A DNA stretch of 64,000 nt, taken from assembly GCA_014338405.1 (NCBI GenBank), contig JTDE01000431.1, positions 169,003-233,002 of the forward strand. Reading direction: 5' to 3'. Positions 1 to 13,300 of the stretch are shown one piece after another; position 1 is the stretch's first letter, and the number at the start of each line of letters is the position of its first letter. The stretch comes from Paragonimus skrjabini miyazakii. Lineage: Eukaryota; Platyhelminthes; Trematoda; Plagiorchiida; Troglotrematidae. The notes under the pieces are model-generated. The model was not told the DNA's origin. It ran no database searches and was given only the letters and a program-made list of their open reading frames with translations. The translations under genes were made by a program, and so were the position numbers.

Positions 1-3000
1 TCGGAGGCTGGAGCGACGAAGTTACAATCAGGTGCATGTGTACACCGTGAAAGACCGTTGTTATTGACCCTTGGATCATCAAGGACTATACTCCTATGAT
101 CCGTAAATCCCGGAGGCTTGTAAATTGTCACCAAAGGCCTTTTTCTGTATCGGTCTTCATATCACGGTTGTTCAGCTCCTTTTCTTGCGTTAACCTCTTG
201 CCTACGACCAAACGGATATCGCTGTGGTTGACGGCTATTTTGGTTATCATGAGTTTCTGGCATCACCGTCCTGCTGGTCTCTGCGTAATGGGGATTTGTT
301 CCTTGTGCATAAGAATGATTGTCCCTCTTAGGGTGAGATAACTTGACCTTTATTCTAGATTGTTGTCAAGTGCTCAAGAAAGGGTTGGAGTCTGTCACTT
401 TTGAAACATCAACAGAGCTAATCTAGTGCTGTTAAAGTTAACGTAGGAGGGTCAGCTTTTTTGTCCACCAGATGCATCTCATGACAAACTGGTCAGTCTC
501 TGATGTCCAGAATGGTAGGCGTTCGATGTTTTTTAGCAACAATAGAGGATGTTGTAATTGACAGTTACATGGGAATAGCGATAGTTATCACCGCTCAAAC
601 AGCAACTGGACAGAGATACACGATACACGGGTCCATAGGACATAGTATTCCCAAATTTTACTCTTATCTAGACTTCAGTCGGAGACCCCTAGCTTTCCGT
701 GTACCTCACTATATGCTACTGATGGTTGCTTGAATAATTTAGTCTCCACTAAGAACTTATCAATTTAAGGATCCAGTGGGGCTAAGCGAGGTGAAACAAG
801 TCAGCCTCGAATCCACTCAAGTTTACTCGTTGTAGCTGACGTTCGAAAAATGATCAAAACTTCTTGCTGTTTAACCGAGCTGCGCTTGAAACGTTGTCGA
901 GCAGAATATTCGATTGACCACTTGCCTATAGGAATCCGAATCTTCCAGGTGATCTCCAAAAGTAATGGTTGATGAGCCGTGGTTCATGACTGAGGTGTCG
1001 AGATGCAAATTGTGGCCTATGTATCATATTTGTGCGGTCAGATTGGTAGAACTGTCTCAAAAGTTGACAGATCGCTTGACAGAATGAAGCTGTTTGAAAT
1101 TACATGAGTTCAAATTTAGCGTATTTGCGCCATGTATCCAAAACGTCGTTTGGCAACAGACAACCGGAGTGATAACTGATGCATTATATCATGTGCAGGT
1201 AACGCTGGTATAATTTTTGTGATTAGAAGAGATAAAAGAATTGCGGGGAACCACAGATACTTCAATGGGTGTTTGTTCTTGTTTCTGTCAAGATTTTATG
1301 TACACTAAAATGTTATTGATTTATGTTAAGAGATTCTTGCCACACGAGAAACCGCTTCAAAATGTTCACCGTTGATCGATTTGGCTTATGATAGTAGATG
1401 GCTAAAAATTGATATTTTGTAATAGACTTAAATGTGTCTTAAGGTCATTCGCATAGGGAACTATCATAACATCCCCCAAAGTTCACCACCAAAAAATTTG
1501 ATAAGAAAGTGGAACAGCAGAATCTTTCGCTGCTCACATCTTTATATAACTACTGTTTTACAAAGTCGGTCTTATTTAGCTACCGATAGAGGAGGGATCT
1601 CGGAATATAACACTCGGTAAAAGGTGATCGATAGCTGAAGTGAAGGAGGTCTATTAACAGGTTATTTGTCAAGTGACTGAATAGGCCTCGTTGGTGTTAG
1701 ACAAAATACCCAATCTTATAAAAACTGTGTTGACACCTATGACTGACTGGAAAACTTAAAATAGTGATTTAATATAAAGGTCCAATCTGTGAACAGAGGA
1801 TAATATACGAAGTTACAATCGTATGTCGAATAGCGTGGCATGAATTCGCCGACATGCAAGACCTCAAGGTGAAATCAACAAACTAAACCAGAACGATTAG
1901 TAAAACATACCCCAAATAGTTAATAAATTGGATCAATCACACAAGATCCGAAATAGATCTCACTGTAACAAAGGTGGTTGGGCTCAGAATATTTTCTTTG
2001 TGAATAAGATGCACAGTATGAACGATTTTCACGTGTCCGAATACAACATAAGAGTACTGTAGGAAAGTCGTAATAGAGGTGTACATGTGATAAAAATACT
2101 TGAAAACTTAGAAACGGACTAAAAAGAAATAAAGGGATCTCAAACGTTTGTAAATTTCAAAGTAAACCACCTATAAACAAAAGCATGTCAAATACCAGCC
2201 AACAAAGGAAAGTTTCAATTGGTAAAAAGCAACCGCTCAGAGAGGTTTGTAACTTGGTAATATCGTGGCTACGTTAGTGCTCGGAATTCTAATGCGAACG
2301 GAAACTTGCTGGTCAAATTTTGAGGAGCTAACCCAGCTAGATTATTGCATGTTGTCTACAGATGAGACAAAACGGAGTTGGTAGGTTCTAATCAAATTTT
2401 TACAACGGGACAGAATTGGTTGTAAATTTTAGTGCACTCAAATGTGCAACTAATTTTGAACACAGAAACAAGGTCCCACAGAGCAGAACTTACAGCTTAA
2501 GAGATTAGACAAGTAAGTGAAGCATATGGGAATTCTCATGAACAAGATAGATGCAGCTTTTAAATACCCAAAACAGAATGTGACGTTTGATGACTGTAGC
2601 TTCAGAAAACTGAAGGGCATGTTCGGTGTCGTCTGAAAACACGCAAAAGCCCTGTCAACAGCTGCACATTTGTCTTGCTTTCCTACTGATGATGCTTGGT
2701 GCTGTCCGTTGGTTCCTCCACAGGCGACTAACATTTCTGTTTGTTTCCAGCCATTCACGAACTAGTGTATTGACATGAGCATCTAGTTGTTTGTAAGTAC
2801 ACACTATGTAGATTACGCTTCAGCTACACGAAAGGTTGTATAAACATATGAGTAATATAAACTGCACTTTTGCGGCCGAAGAGACTGCTAATTTTCTGAC
2901 TTGCTATGTTATACGTAGTTTGCAGAGTTATAAGCAGCAGGTGCAACGCCTCTCTGTCAATTCTGGCCGGCTGTTACCATGAAATAAGAGTTCCGACTTG

Positions 3001-6000
3001 ATTGTTTTCTTTCGGGCATATAGATAGTACCAAAAGCCGAAGTTCTAGCTTTTAAACTCATTACGCGATTTTCCATTTATACCGCTATGACACTAAACAC
3101 AAAAAACTAACCTAACGTACAGTTTGAATAATACCAACAGTATCATGTAATATGTCTTGCGCATTGACATTTCGTTCACATCTCATGTTTGCTTTTGCGA
3201 AATTAACATACATATTATATAGTAGGGGAGCAACCAGCTAGGCGAAATCGATCTACTTAATTGATCACGTATTACTTAAAGATTATATATGGTGTGATTT
3301 TTTCTCGTTCTGGTAAAAAATGTCACAAGCCGGAAGCTAATTTATTTTTCCAAGATTTTTCTTCGTTACTGCAGGTGACAGTATTTGATATGAACCGCCG
3401 TTATATTTTGAATTTTATTGACATTTGTCTTTGCAGCAAGGCTTCTTTGCATAAAGCAACACTAAGTTAAACCACCGTAATCGTATTTAGTATTTACACT
3501 TGAGAATATCAACTTTAACTATAACAGACAGTAGTCTTCCATAAGCGTTTTGAATTTGATATTCAGAACACTCAACCTACTCCAAGAATAAGTTGGATAC
3601 GTAATCGCTAGGCAGATTGATACTCTGTTTATCCATACCATTTTAGGTTTGAGGGCCTTTACATTTCCAAAACAGAAAAAGTGCTTGAATCCAAGAACAT
3701 TGATTGCACTTCAAAGTAGACAAAAGTAGCATCAGCCTATTAGTGGTTCATTGATATTGAACAAGGTTGAATAGTCACGTCTTCCGTCAATAAAGTGTAC
3801 ACATAACATATCAGAATATCGGTATGGCGTTTTCACTGCAATTCTTTGGTAGATGTTTACAAGTCATACATTTTGAGGCATTGTTCAACTCTATAAATTA
3901 ACCACTGGAAAATTGTCATATACATGTGTAAACAATTCGTCTTCAGTCAGTTATTATAATCGTTCAGGCGTTAATAGAACTCAAAATTTTTATTGATCTG
4001 TAACGTTTTCCATCTTACTTACAGAGTATTGTGTTCAATACTTTCAATATTAAAACAGACGAAATTACATTAGACCCAGTAATAGATCAAGTCCTGCTTT
4101 TGGACTTCCTTACGAGTTCACTCAATAATCACAAATAGATCACGCAATACTGGTCTGTCATTTTTGTCAATCAAATTGATTATTCTGCTAATTTCTAGAT
4201 AGGTAATCTTATTCAACCCTGCTGCCAGCATAAAATATCGATTGGTGAAAAAATGCAATGTTGTTAATTAGTTCTCGCTTCATTTACCACTCAATTCAAC
4301 AGTACACAAACTTTCAGGAAAGCAGTAGGTTGACAAATGAGTTATTTGCTCATCAAAATTGCATATTATTATACAGTACATCGTAAAGAGTAGCAGAATA
4401 TTGTTTCAAGTGGATATTATGTGAGCACAGCCCAGTAACAAAGCATGATCATTCTTAGATTGTCACGAGTATATCCACAAGTCTTGAACAAACTAAACCA
4501 GAAATCGATAATGACTGCGCTGTGTGAACAACGCTTTTTTTCAGACGAAACTACAAAAAGGGAAACAACATAGACTGGTTCATTGATCAGGCCAGGAATT
4601 TTGGTGAAAAACACGACGCATCTCTTTATCAGGAGGTGTTTAATTACGCTAGGTGAATCTGATTGATTTTTAAATAACTTAACTACAACAAGATTTCCTG
4701 TTGATATAGTCAAATTGATAAGTTTTGGTTGATCGCCAGGAATATAACAAAAAGAATGGTCTTCACCGGCTTGAAAGTACCCACCTACCAGGAGGCGAAG
4801 AAGAGCTCTTCGTTGAACAACAATAAAATCCTTATTTATTCCACAATATCGATCTCACTGCACTTTTTTAACATACAGCTTAATGACACTGCCTAATATT
4901 GATCTCACTCAGTTTCGCTTAAGTAAAGACTTATGGATTCACTGGAATAGATGTTGCAGCATATTCTTCGAACGAATCATCAAAGTGGGCAGTTTAATCG
5001 GTTCCGGCCTATCAAGTAATAGTAAACCAGGGCAAACTAGAAGAACTTCCTTCAACGAGTAGAGCACATATTTCCAGAAATATGAACATTACATCATGAA
5101 ATGGAATTCAACTAATTTTGTGTCTACATAAAGACTTTTAGTTAACTTGATCAAATGTTATTACATTGGATACCCGAAATTATTACAATGCAAACGTGTT
5201 ACAATATCATTCATAGCTTTCATTTATATCGCGGTTAGTTTAACAGAGTTACTATAACAAGTGTTGACAAGTTTTCAAGGATATTGCACGTCACTAACCG
5301 GAGTTTCAGTTTAATAAGCTTCGGATTCACAAGTAACGTGTACTGAGGAATTTATGCTCAGTAATAGAAAGATGTAGGAGAGTGTTTGTACTAAACCACT
5401 CTGCAGCTACCGCTATCTCGAGACCGCAAAGAATCACACTGTAGAGTATGGATTTCTCAGTTGAATGCTGGTAAGCGAAATATCACTTCGGCCTTGGTTT
5501 TTTTGAAGTGATAAAAAGTGTAAGCTTGTCAGAAAGCGAAAACAGATATGTCGTTTTTCAATAATAGTGTTGTACTGATTAAGCCATTCAAAGCGTTTGG
5601 TCGTCTTCAACGACTACCAAACGACATGGTTTGTGTGGTGGCAATATTTCGCTTTCGTTTGCTCAGTCCTTTTATAAAATTAAAAGCAGATTATAAACAT
5701 CAATACCAATAGGAATAGGGATTGATTGATTCTGTTACGAAACGTGATCGCGAAATCGTGATGGACGTTACTCGACGATACGGCAAAAGAATTGATTGCT
5801 GTATAGTATGCTTCATTTTCTGTTGCGCGGAATGAATGTTAGTTTCTGCTTGAGTGTTTGTGCATTATACTTATTGTGTCAATTGTTCGAAAACAGCCTC
5901 AGCTCTGCGTGATTCAGAGAACTGTCACATAAGTCATCAGATTTAATCTAAGATATATGGAGGAGTTTTCTTCCAGCTTGTCTAAAAGAACGGCCAAATT

Positions 6001-6250
6001 TGGACAGCATGAAGTGTATAACTGAGCTCTTACATGATGATTGCGATTGTTGGCCTCGTTTTTAAATTTTTCTCAAAACACGGTACGGTATGTTGGTTCA
6101 TTTATTTAGCTGTTGCGGTTCTCTTCGGTTATAGGCTGAAATCGATTAGCCATTTCTTGGTCGACCTACAAACGAGCAAACAACCAACACAGTTCCAAAA
6201 GGGGTTAAGAAAGAGTTTCTGCAAACCGTTGGAGAGATACTAATTCATAT
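1..6250. other. Noncoding or unassigned stretch
   Basis: I see no supportable gene here. Open frames of 60-102 codons exist, for example 96-341 (+), 2450-2758 (-) and 4417-4713 (-), but none shows a family motif, a convincing exon boundary or a biased composition. The frame at 503-733 (+) has a faint resemblance to the RNA 3'-terminal phosphate cyclase fold and is listed among the rejected items. From about 1.6 kb on, the sequence is strongly A+T-rich with short homopolymer runs, typical of introns or intergenic DNA in flatworms. Confidence 0.5.
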
Positions 6251-6261
6251 ACCATTCTGTA

Positions 6262-6420
6262 ATATCAGTGACAGCTACACAGCGGACTAACGAATAAGTG
6301 CTTACACTGCAATCTGCCACTTGTTCACGGTTCCTGGGTTCGATTCTCCGGGGTTGTTGGTGCTGAGGAAATCCAACTAGATGGAAACAGCTATCCACTA
6401 CATCGCTGACGATCACTGGG
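6262..6420 (+). mobile_element. tRNA-derived SINE with hammerhead core (Sm-alpha-like)
   Basis: A tRNA-like head is followed directly by a hammerhead-ribozyme-like segment, the layout known for the Schistosoma Sm-alpha SINE family. The head contains a box-B-like sequence, GGGTTCGATTCTCC, at about 6337-6350. Box A is poorly preserved upstream, around 6283-6303. The ribozyme-like part begins within 10 bases of box B (see the separate entry). No target-site duplication or poly(A) tail was identified, so the 3' limit is approximate. The known family is transcribed by RNA polymerase III and mobilised in trans by LINE proteins. This copy looks old, given its degraded box A and degraded stem III. 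Confidence 0.6.
6358..6400 (+). ncRNA. Hammerhead ribozyme-like core (type I layout)
   Basis: The conserved core CTGAGGA at 6363-6369 fits the hammerhead consensus CUGANGA, and the second core element GAAA is at 6384-6387. Stem I is TGGTG (6358-6362) with CACTA (6396-6400), five pairs including one G-U. Stem II is ATC (6371-6373) with GAT (6380-6382), closing a six-base loop; the pair next to the core is A-G rather than Watson-Crick. The segment after GAAA has the same length as the tiny loopless stem III of Sm-alpha but contains a C-A mismatch. The predicted cleavage site is after the C at 6395, in the context UC. The core is intact, but weak stems II and III suggest reduced or lost activity. 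Confidence 0.55.
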
Positions 6421-8718
6421 ACTAACTGTGTGTACGATGTATTTGTGTTTGAAACGTGTTCTGTCTGAAGAACGTGCAAAATAATTTAAGTTCATCAGGT
6501 GAACAGCATGAACGATTACTAAACAGTCAGTTTACAACCAAGCGGTGGCGGATACAAAGGAACTCGAGAAGGTAACGGAATGGAAGAACGTCCGTCATAA
6601 TAGCATGTAATCGGTAGTCCTTCCGGTCACGTGAAGTAATAAGCATGTAACCGAACTCTTCAGAATCCCGACTGCCGAAGTGGACAAAAGCGACCTATTA
6701 ACGAGTCTACATTAATTTTTCAACCGACAGTTTGATTTAATTAAGATGACACTCTTGGTGGGGGACAGAAGAAACAGTTTTACAAAGGTTAGAATAATGT
6801 CTGCTCAGTTTTTCTCAGACTTGAGATCCGTGATGACGAAAGTTACAGCGAAAAATTCAACATTTCGTTCAAAGATTGAAAAATATCTTTTTTTCGAGCA
6901 AGATGTTTCTGTTTCTGCAAAAAGTGAAAAGGTTTTAGCGAAATAAAACGAACTTATATTTCCGTCATTCAGTCTATGGGCTGATACCTTACCAGTAACG
7001 TACGGAAGGAGTGAATATGAATGTCACCAAAAGGTTATATAGGGTAGTCTTCTTAAGATTTCGGTTTGCTTAAGACATTGGTTGTTTGTATGCAGGTCGT
7101 AATATTTATTGTATTGTTCATTCTATATATCATGTAGAACAACATTTTAAACTGTGCTACGTTAAAGGAACCGTGACTTTTTTGAAAAGATGAAAAGAAA
7201 TGGATAATCTTTGATGAAATTTAGTCGTTGAAGCAGATATAAGTGCTCAGGGTTTTTGATTGGGAAAGCCAATTTGTGAGCGATCGCTTCCGGAAAAATC
7301 CTATATAGATTTCAGGATTGTATGCCTCAACAACTGAGATTCTAGGTCAGGTCGAAGGCATGGGGGCAAATCAGCTGTAATTGGGGTGTTGTAAGACAAG
7401 TTAATGGAACAAGATAATCTGCAAAAGAAAAGTAATAGATTGACAAATTCTGCCACTCATCAATGTAGTTGACAACTCAGAACGCAACGAACACAGTATG
7501 TGCATGATATTGAAACGCCGAGGCCCTCGAGAAAGAGGATCCTTTATCAAGGTAATCGGCCAGATTGCAATAATATATCAAATCTAGTAAGGGTCCTGTA
7601 CGTTAAGGAATTCGATATCCGCCATAATCCAACCAACAGAAGCAGGTATTTGAAAACCGGAAGTAAATTAAACTATGCATGTTCCATATGCTTGCCCGAT
7701 CCACAAACCTTGGCTTTGCTGGTAAAATGTTTCTAACTTTCCAGATTGAAGCTGATAATAACAAGAGGTACTATTTATCACAAAATAATTGTAACAGCGA
7801 AAAGACATATTTTTAAACTGAAGACAGTAAATATACTTACAAAATATCTTTTATGTGATGCATCGTGCAAGCTTACATTGTAAACACAGAAACCTATGCG
7901 AACCAAAAATTGTAACTTTTATTTAGCTGTTTTCTCTGTTAAAATAGGGAGAAAATCATGGCATATAATTCGCGATAACTAATAAATGTCACACCAGTGT
8001 TTTTATTATAATCTACGTTTATTCAAAAATGCCGCGTTATCAAAACAAATGGTTGAAATAAACAATTACAAACATGGCCCACCGTAACCATTACAATGTA
8101 ATCTATTTATGGTACCCATAATTTGACAATTTACGTTTGTTGATTTTTTTATTGTTTTGCATTGCTTGTTTGTAAATAACCAACTGAGATTGTGTTTTGA
8201 TCAGTAACCAAAAAGGCAGGGGATATAACGGATATACAAAAATGAGTTCGCCGTATAATGCTAAACACTAAAGTGGGGTTGTCTAACTGAGACCCATAAC
8301 GGAAGGTGTGCCCAACGGGTGGTAACTACAGCTTGACAATTTTAGTTAAACTTTTCGAGACACCGACTATGACAGCGTTCCTTTCAGTTTCAGTCTAGTG
8401 CAAACAATCATTGAGTCTGGCGCATGTTTGCTCATCAGAGCATTGGGCGCGAAACTCGGTTGCATAACTCACCACGTCCGTGATTCATTCTGTCTGAATT
8501 ACCCCGACTTTAGAAAAGATATATTCAGGGCAGAATTCGTTAAAATTGAGTGCGACAAGTGACCTTTAAATGAACCCTTATTCTCCTGTTTTATCTCAGA
8601 GCCTCGTTGCCAGCCTGTCCGAAGTTAGAAAATACTAGTATAAACGGAGAATGTAAAGTTCCAGCCAAAAGCCTCTATAAAAAAGTATTTTAAAATTATC
8701 CAAAATTAAATGACAGTC
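6421..8718. other. Noncoding or unassigned stretch
   Basis: No gene could be supported. Frames at 6746-6946 (+) and 7500-7736 (+) lack recognisable motifs and splice-like boundaries. The stretch from about 7.75 to 8.25 kb is especially A+T-rich. Confidence 0.45.
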
Positions 8719-9078
8719 AGAGAGCTGTTAACCAAACCGTAAAAAAACGATAAGTTAATCAAATAAATGATGGAAATTGCCTTGTTACGGTTAGAAAGAC
8801 AAACGAAGTAGATCTCTGATAGTCACTAATAATCAGGCTGGGTCAATGGAACGGGAACACAGTTTCACAAGTGACGAGGTTGCATTTAACTGCATGAACT
8901 GTTTTGAACACAACTATTTGGTTGACGTAATCGGATTGCAACTGATTCGGCCATCAGTACGACAGAACATTTGACCTTTTCGCTTTGAGGCGGCAGGGAA
9001 CTTGGAGACTAAAAGAAACGCTCCCTTCATGTCTATACGTCGACCACAATCGACCAACTACTCCAGGACTAATGAATT
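8719..9078 (+). repeat. Long inverted repeat 1, left arm
   Basis: This arm of about 360 bp is the reverse complement of 9969-10329. The arms are essentially identical over long tracts, for example the segment corresponding to 8880-9050. Scattered substitutions occur near 8828, 8845 and 9055, and a more diverged A-rich patch lies at 8735-8775. The arm starts at AGAGAGCTGTTAACCAAA and ends inside at AATGAATT. I recognise no protein in it. Such high similarity implies a recent duplication or gene conversion, or a foldback/TIR-type element. No clear target-site duplication flanks the pair. Confidence 0.85.
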
Positions 9079-9968
9079 CAGGCTCCATTTTTCTTGAACT
9101 AAACCGAGCTGGGGGCTGTTCGTGAAGTCTTTTAGGTAAGCCTTTCTTACTTCGGTCTTTTTGCCGAAGCACAAAGCACTCAAATAAATATATCAGTAGA
9201 GAAACGGTAATATTTGGTAAGTTTTCTCTCAAATGCTGCTGTAGCGCCCGTTTTCAGTAAAATGCGATAAAAAGAAGTGTCATAATAACCTGTGTTGATG
9301 ACGAAATGTCACGATTATCATTTTTGTGCGCCACTGTTGATAAACTTGACGGAATAGGCATCAGTACCAAGAACTTCCCGTAAACTTTTGTTGTCATGAC
9401 AGCTACACTTCAATGACATTCCCTCAATGATTTCCCCATCCAGGATTAATGCAATGTTTTGTGAGTCACATGAATGAGCGTTAGCAGCTTCTGCATGTCT
9501 ACTAATCAATGAACTGAGCAGAAAATAACTCTTACATACTTCTGACAATAGCTAGTCTCATCTTTCACTTCATATATATTGTTGTTGTATTTCACCCTGT
9601 GCTTGTCAAGCATCAGTTCGAAACACTGAGTCCCCTTTAACCGCATCATCATAGCAGACGTAATATATATATTGCGATATGTTAACATTTCGCTTATCTT
9701 ATCAGTCGCAAATGTACACCGTGTCAGCAATTTACATCAAAGAGACGGAAAAACAGGGACTAAATACGTCTAGAAACATGCCAAGTATTATTATGTAATC
9801 AAAGCAGATAGGTTGCCTCAACCATTTATTTGCACATAAAATCGATTGATAAATTCGGATAACCATCGCTTCGTTGAAAGCTAATAACTGCGGATTTGGA
9901 TCACGCAGCACTATCCTAAGTGAGCGAGGTGGGTCAAGTTGGTGACCTCTTCTGCTTTGATGAACATA
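9079..9968 (-). other. Spacer of inverted repeat 1 with broken ORFs
   Basis: The roughly 890 bp between the arms holds two overlapping - strand frames, 9730-9506 and 9548-9318, which together read about 140 codons across one frame change near 9545. The downstream part is compositionally protein-like (acidic, with cysteine and histidine residues, and the motif ILDGEIIEGMSLKCSC), and ends at a stop by 9318. I recognise no family. It could be a decayed internal gene of a TIR or foldback element, or two exons of an unrelated gene. A third frame, 9232-8954 (-), runs into the left arm and is probably incidental. Confidence 0.3.
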
Positions 9969-10329
9969 AATTCATTAGTCTTGGATTAGTTGGTCGATTG
10001 TGGTCGACGTATAGACATGAAGGGAGCGTTTCTTTTAGTCTCCAAGTTCCCTGCCGCCTCAAAGCGAAAAGGTCAAATGTTCTGTCGTACTGATGGCCGA
10101 ATCAGTTGCAATCCGATTACGTCAACCAAATAGTTGTGTTCAAAACAGTTCATGCAGTTAAATGCAACCTCGTCACTTGTGAAACTGTGTCCCCGTTCCA
10201 TTGACCCAGCCTGATTATCAGTGACTATCAGAGATCTACTTCGTTTGTCTTTCTAACCGTAACAAGGCAATTTCCATAATATATTTGATTATCTTATCGT
10301 TTTTTTTATTTTTTGGTTAACAGCTCTCT
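9969..10329 (-). repeat. Long inverted repeat 1, right arm
   Basis: This is the reverse-complement partner of 8719-9078. The outer end reads AGAGAGCTGTTAACCAAA on the - strand, matching the left outer end, so the whole 8719-10329 unit has terminal inverted repeats. The arms and spacer could form a 360 bp stem with an 890-base loop if transcribed. Confidence 0.85.
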
Positions 10330-13300
10330 AACCATCATCTAGTCGTGAACAACAGCTATATTATTGATCATTCTGTTGATCGTTACTTTGTCTTGAACGA
10401 TTTTTAGAAGTGTTCAATTTGCGAAGGCTCTGATAAATGTCAAATTGTGTCAGCATGTGTTACTTCTCTCTTCTTACTCTCTGAATGAACTGTTGGTTTT
10501 GGCCAACAAGCAAAAAGTGACATATTTCTAAAGTCGACGTAAACTGAACCAATAACTATTCGGTTAACTTTGACTAGCCAATAGATAGTTGCCATCGCTA
10601 ACTAAATACCTAAAATAGTAACACTAAAGTTTAGAAAAAATCGGGTAAGTAATCAGCCCTGCATTTCTCACCTAATGATGAAATCTAAGATAATAAGTAA
10701 AAGGGTAATTGAGCGTTCAAAAAAGCAACCCACATTAATTCAGGATTTTTTGCAATCACTTATGGTGGGGGGTGACGGAATTAATAACTTATATTTTGCA
10801 GGACAAACCGTGTTCTTCACACGACAATCAGTATTTGCCAAGAAATTTAGTAAATTCACATTAACTTCATGTTTGAGAAAAAAGTTACCTATGAGCCCAG
10901 TGTTTTCAGATTAGGCGCAATCATTCGCAACAACGCAGTTCGCTTGTACGATAGTGTGATTGGCTAATGTTATCGTTGGCATTGAGTTCCCCAACAAAAG
11001 CAAAATTCGGCTTATCTGCAATTTTAACATAGCAGGCTGCCTGATATGTTCACTTAGACAGTTATTCCGTCTCCAACTCTGACAACGAGACAGCCTTGGA
11101 AATATTCGTGACCAGTTTTCACAAACAGCCTAGAAAATATACTTTGACTTTGAGCTTCTTTGGATCAGTATTGCAATAGTTACGTGTTCATGTATGATAA
11201 TTTGGTCGTGGTTATTATGAGGTCACCGATGTAGTGTCGCAGTTCTAATATCGGCTGTAGCAAAGACAGACAATATTAACAGACTCTAACGAGACCGAAC
11301 CTCAAGTGTAATACCTCGTTTTGTACGAGGCTGGCCGGAGAGTTCTTGGAACAGAGAAAAACGTGACTGGTTGGGGATATGTGTCAGATTATGAAGAGAC
11401 ATTTCAAAATGAAAGCTGGGTTTTCGCCCGCAAAAGTTAAGTCGTACACCCCTAACTAGATAGGATTTAGTAGGACAAATATTGTCGTCGCGGTTACATT
11501 TGGATTAACATGGCACTGATAAATGTTATTCACCAAATTACTAGTTGACCAAATTTACCAGTAACCTCCACAGATGTAAAAGAATTACGCGTAGTAACCT
11601 CAAAAGTAAAACTGAACTCACCATACAGACTTTCAATTACATAGTGGAGTCTGCTAAGTAACGTTTATTACAGTCAATTGTTTATAACAGCTCAGCAAAC
11701 TAACAGATTGAAGTGCACCTGGTAAACTCTTTTTATTTTGTGTGCATTATAACTTAACCGTGTGTTTTTCTTCCATGTAAAACCATTATGTAAACATTAT
11801 GTAACTGTTCATTCTGAAGGAAAATGTTCACTGTGATCTACGTCATTGTTATTAAACAAGGTTATAGCTTCAGTAACAGCATATACCTTACAAATACTGG
11901 TTAAAATTCCTCCAAAGGAGCACGAACTGCGTGTAATGGTTAAAACCTTCAGTATAGATCAATAAATCATAAATTTAATTACCACATCCTTGTTTAATTG
12001 CTATTAAGGGACTGAACATTCACAACTGAATGATAAGCAAATGGTGGAAGTAGTTATCAGGTCTCAATTGCGGAAAACTCATCTAATCAACTTGTTTTAC
12101 TAACTGTTCAGCGGATCTAACCCTCACAGCTCAGGATTTACATGCCATAATGTATCAGTCAAATGTAATTGTGTAGCCAAACAAAGAAGTTCAACTTGCA
12201 AATGATTTTTCCCGTTAGGTTCATAAATGACGTTGCAGAAACCGAGGCAGTAAAATCAAGATCATTACTATTTGCACCCTAACGAATACAGTTGAGAGGA
12301 GGTGCTTCCTTTATTTGGATTCAATAACCAAATTACCTGTCAAACATAGGAGAACAAGCTTTCGGTGAAGATAGTTTGTCTGGTGGCATCGTTCCTCCAC
12401 TGACGCAGAAGCTTCGCCATCCAACGATTGTTTCTAAATGTTCAAGACGGAGTGAACCATTGTGCCTTGAAGATATTTCATCAGATTTGTTTCCCAGTGC
12501 CTTATTATTCTGTCAAGAAATTAATGAACCTGAGTGCACAACCATCGAGTGTGTAGGCTCCAGTGGTTATTAGCCAAACACAAGCACGACCAATTTGGCT
12601 TATGCTTTACGTGTAGAGGAAACAAATTTGTAGCCATGCTGGACATATTTAACGCCAGTTTTCTCCTGTTACACGATAGTGATCCCCACGTAAGAGGCAT
12701 GAAATGTCTTAAAACATATCTATTTAATTTGATAGATGATTCGACATCATAATCTATTGTCACGATTCAGAATAATCAACCTACCTACTCTAACCACTGA
12801 GCGTCCGCCCCAAACCATCGTTGACGGTTGGCCGCCAATCTTTTCTTTAATGTCTCATCCACTTGCAGACAAGTACAATACCGTTTACAGATATCAGCTC
12901 AGTCTTCAAGGGGTTTCGTTGAGTTTCAATTCAAATATAAATCTCCATCTAGATTGACAACTTTTGACTTTCAGAGTTTAAAAGAAATCGCTCCTTTCAA
13001 CTCTACTTTATAAGTTCACACAAGATTGAAACCTGTCACGAGTCACTTGTTTTAGAATAGTCATTGTACTACACTTGGGTAGAGTAAACCCGCTATCCCC
13101 ACCTTCGTTACCAGTTCAAACGGGACAGACAGTGCACCGTCGCTGGGGTTTCGCAAAATCACACTCATAATCGGTCACTCAAAAGTTCACTGCACATGGA
13201 AAGTAACGTCTCAACAAGCCTGTGGTGACATACTTTCTCTCCGATTATATGGTGATATTAGTGCTCTGTTTAGAAACCACTCATTTTCAAGTTTGAGCAA

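Noticed and set aside
503..733. Frame faintly like RNA 3'-terminal phosphate cyclase or RCL1 (GIAIVITAQTATG)
   Set aside because: Only a short run resembles the family's GxxxxAETxTG region. No other motifs, exon edges or continuation were found.
5594..5623. Hairpin CGTTTGGT / ACCAAACG
   Set aside because: Short stem with an interrupted top and no supporting context. Such structures are expected by chance in 64 kb.
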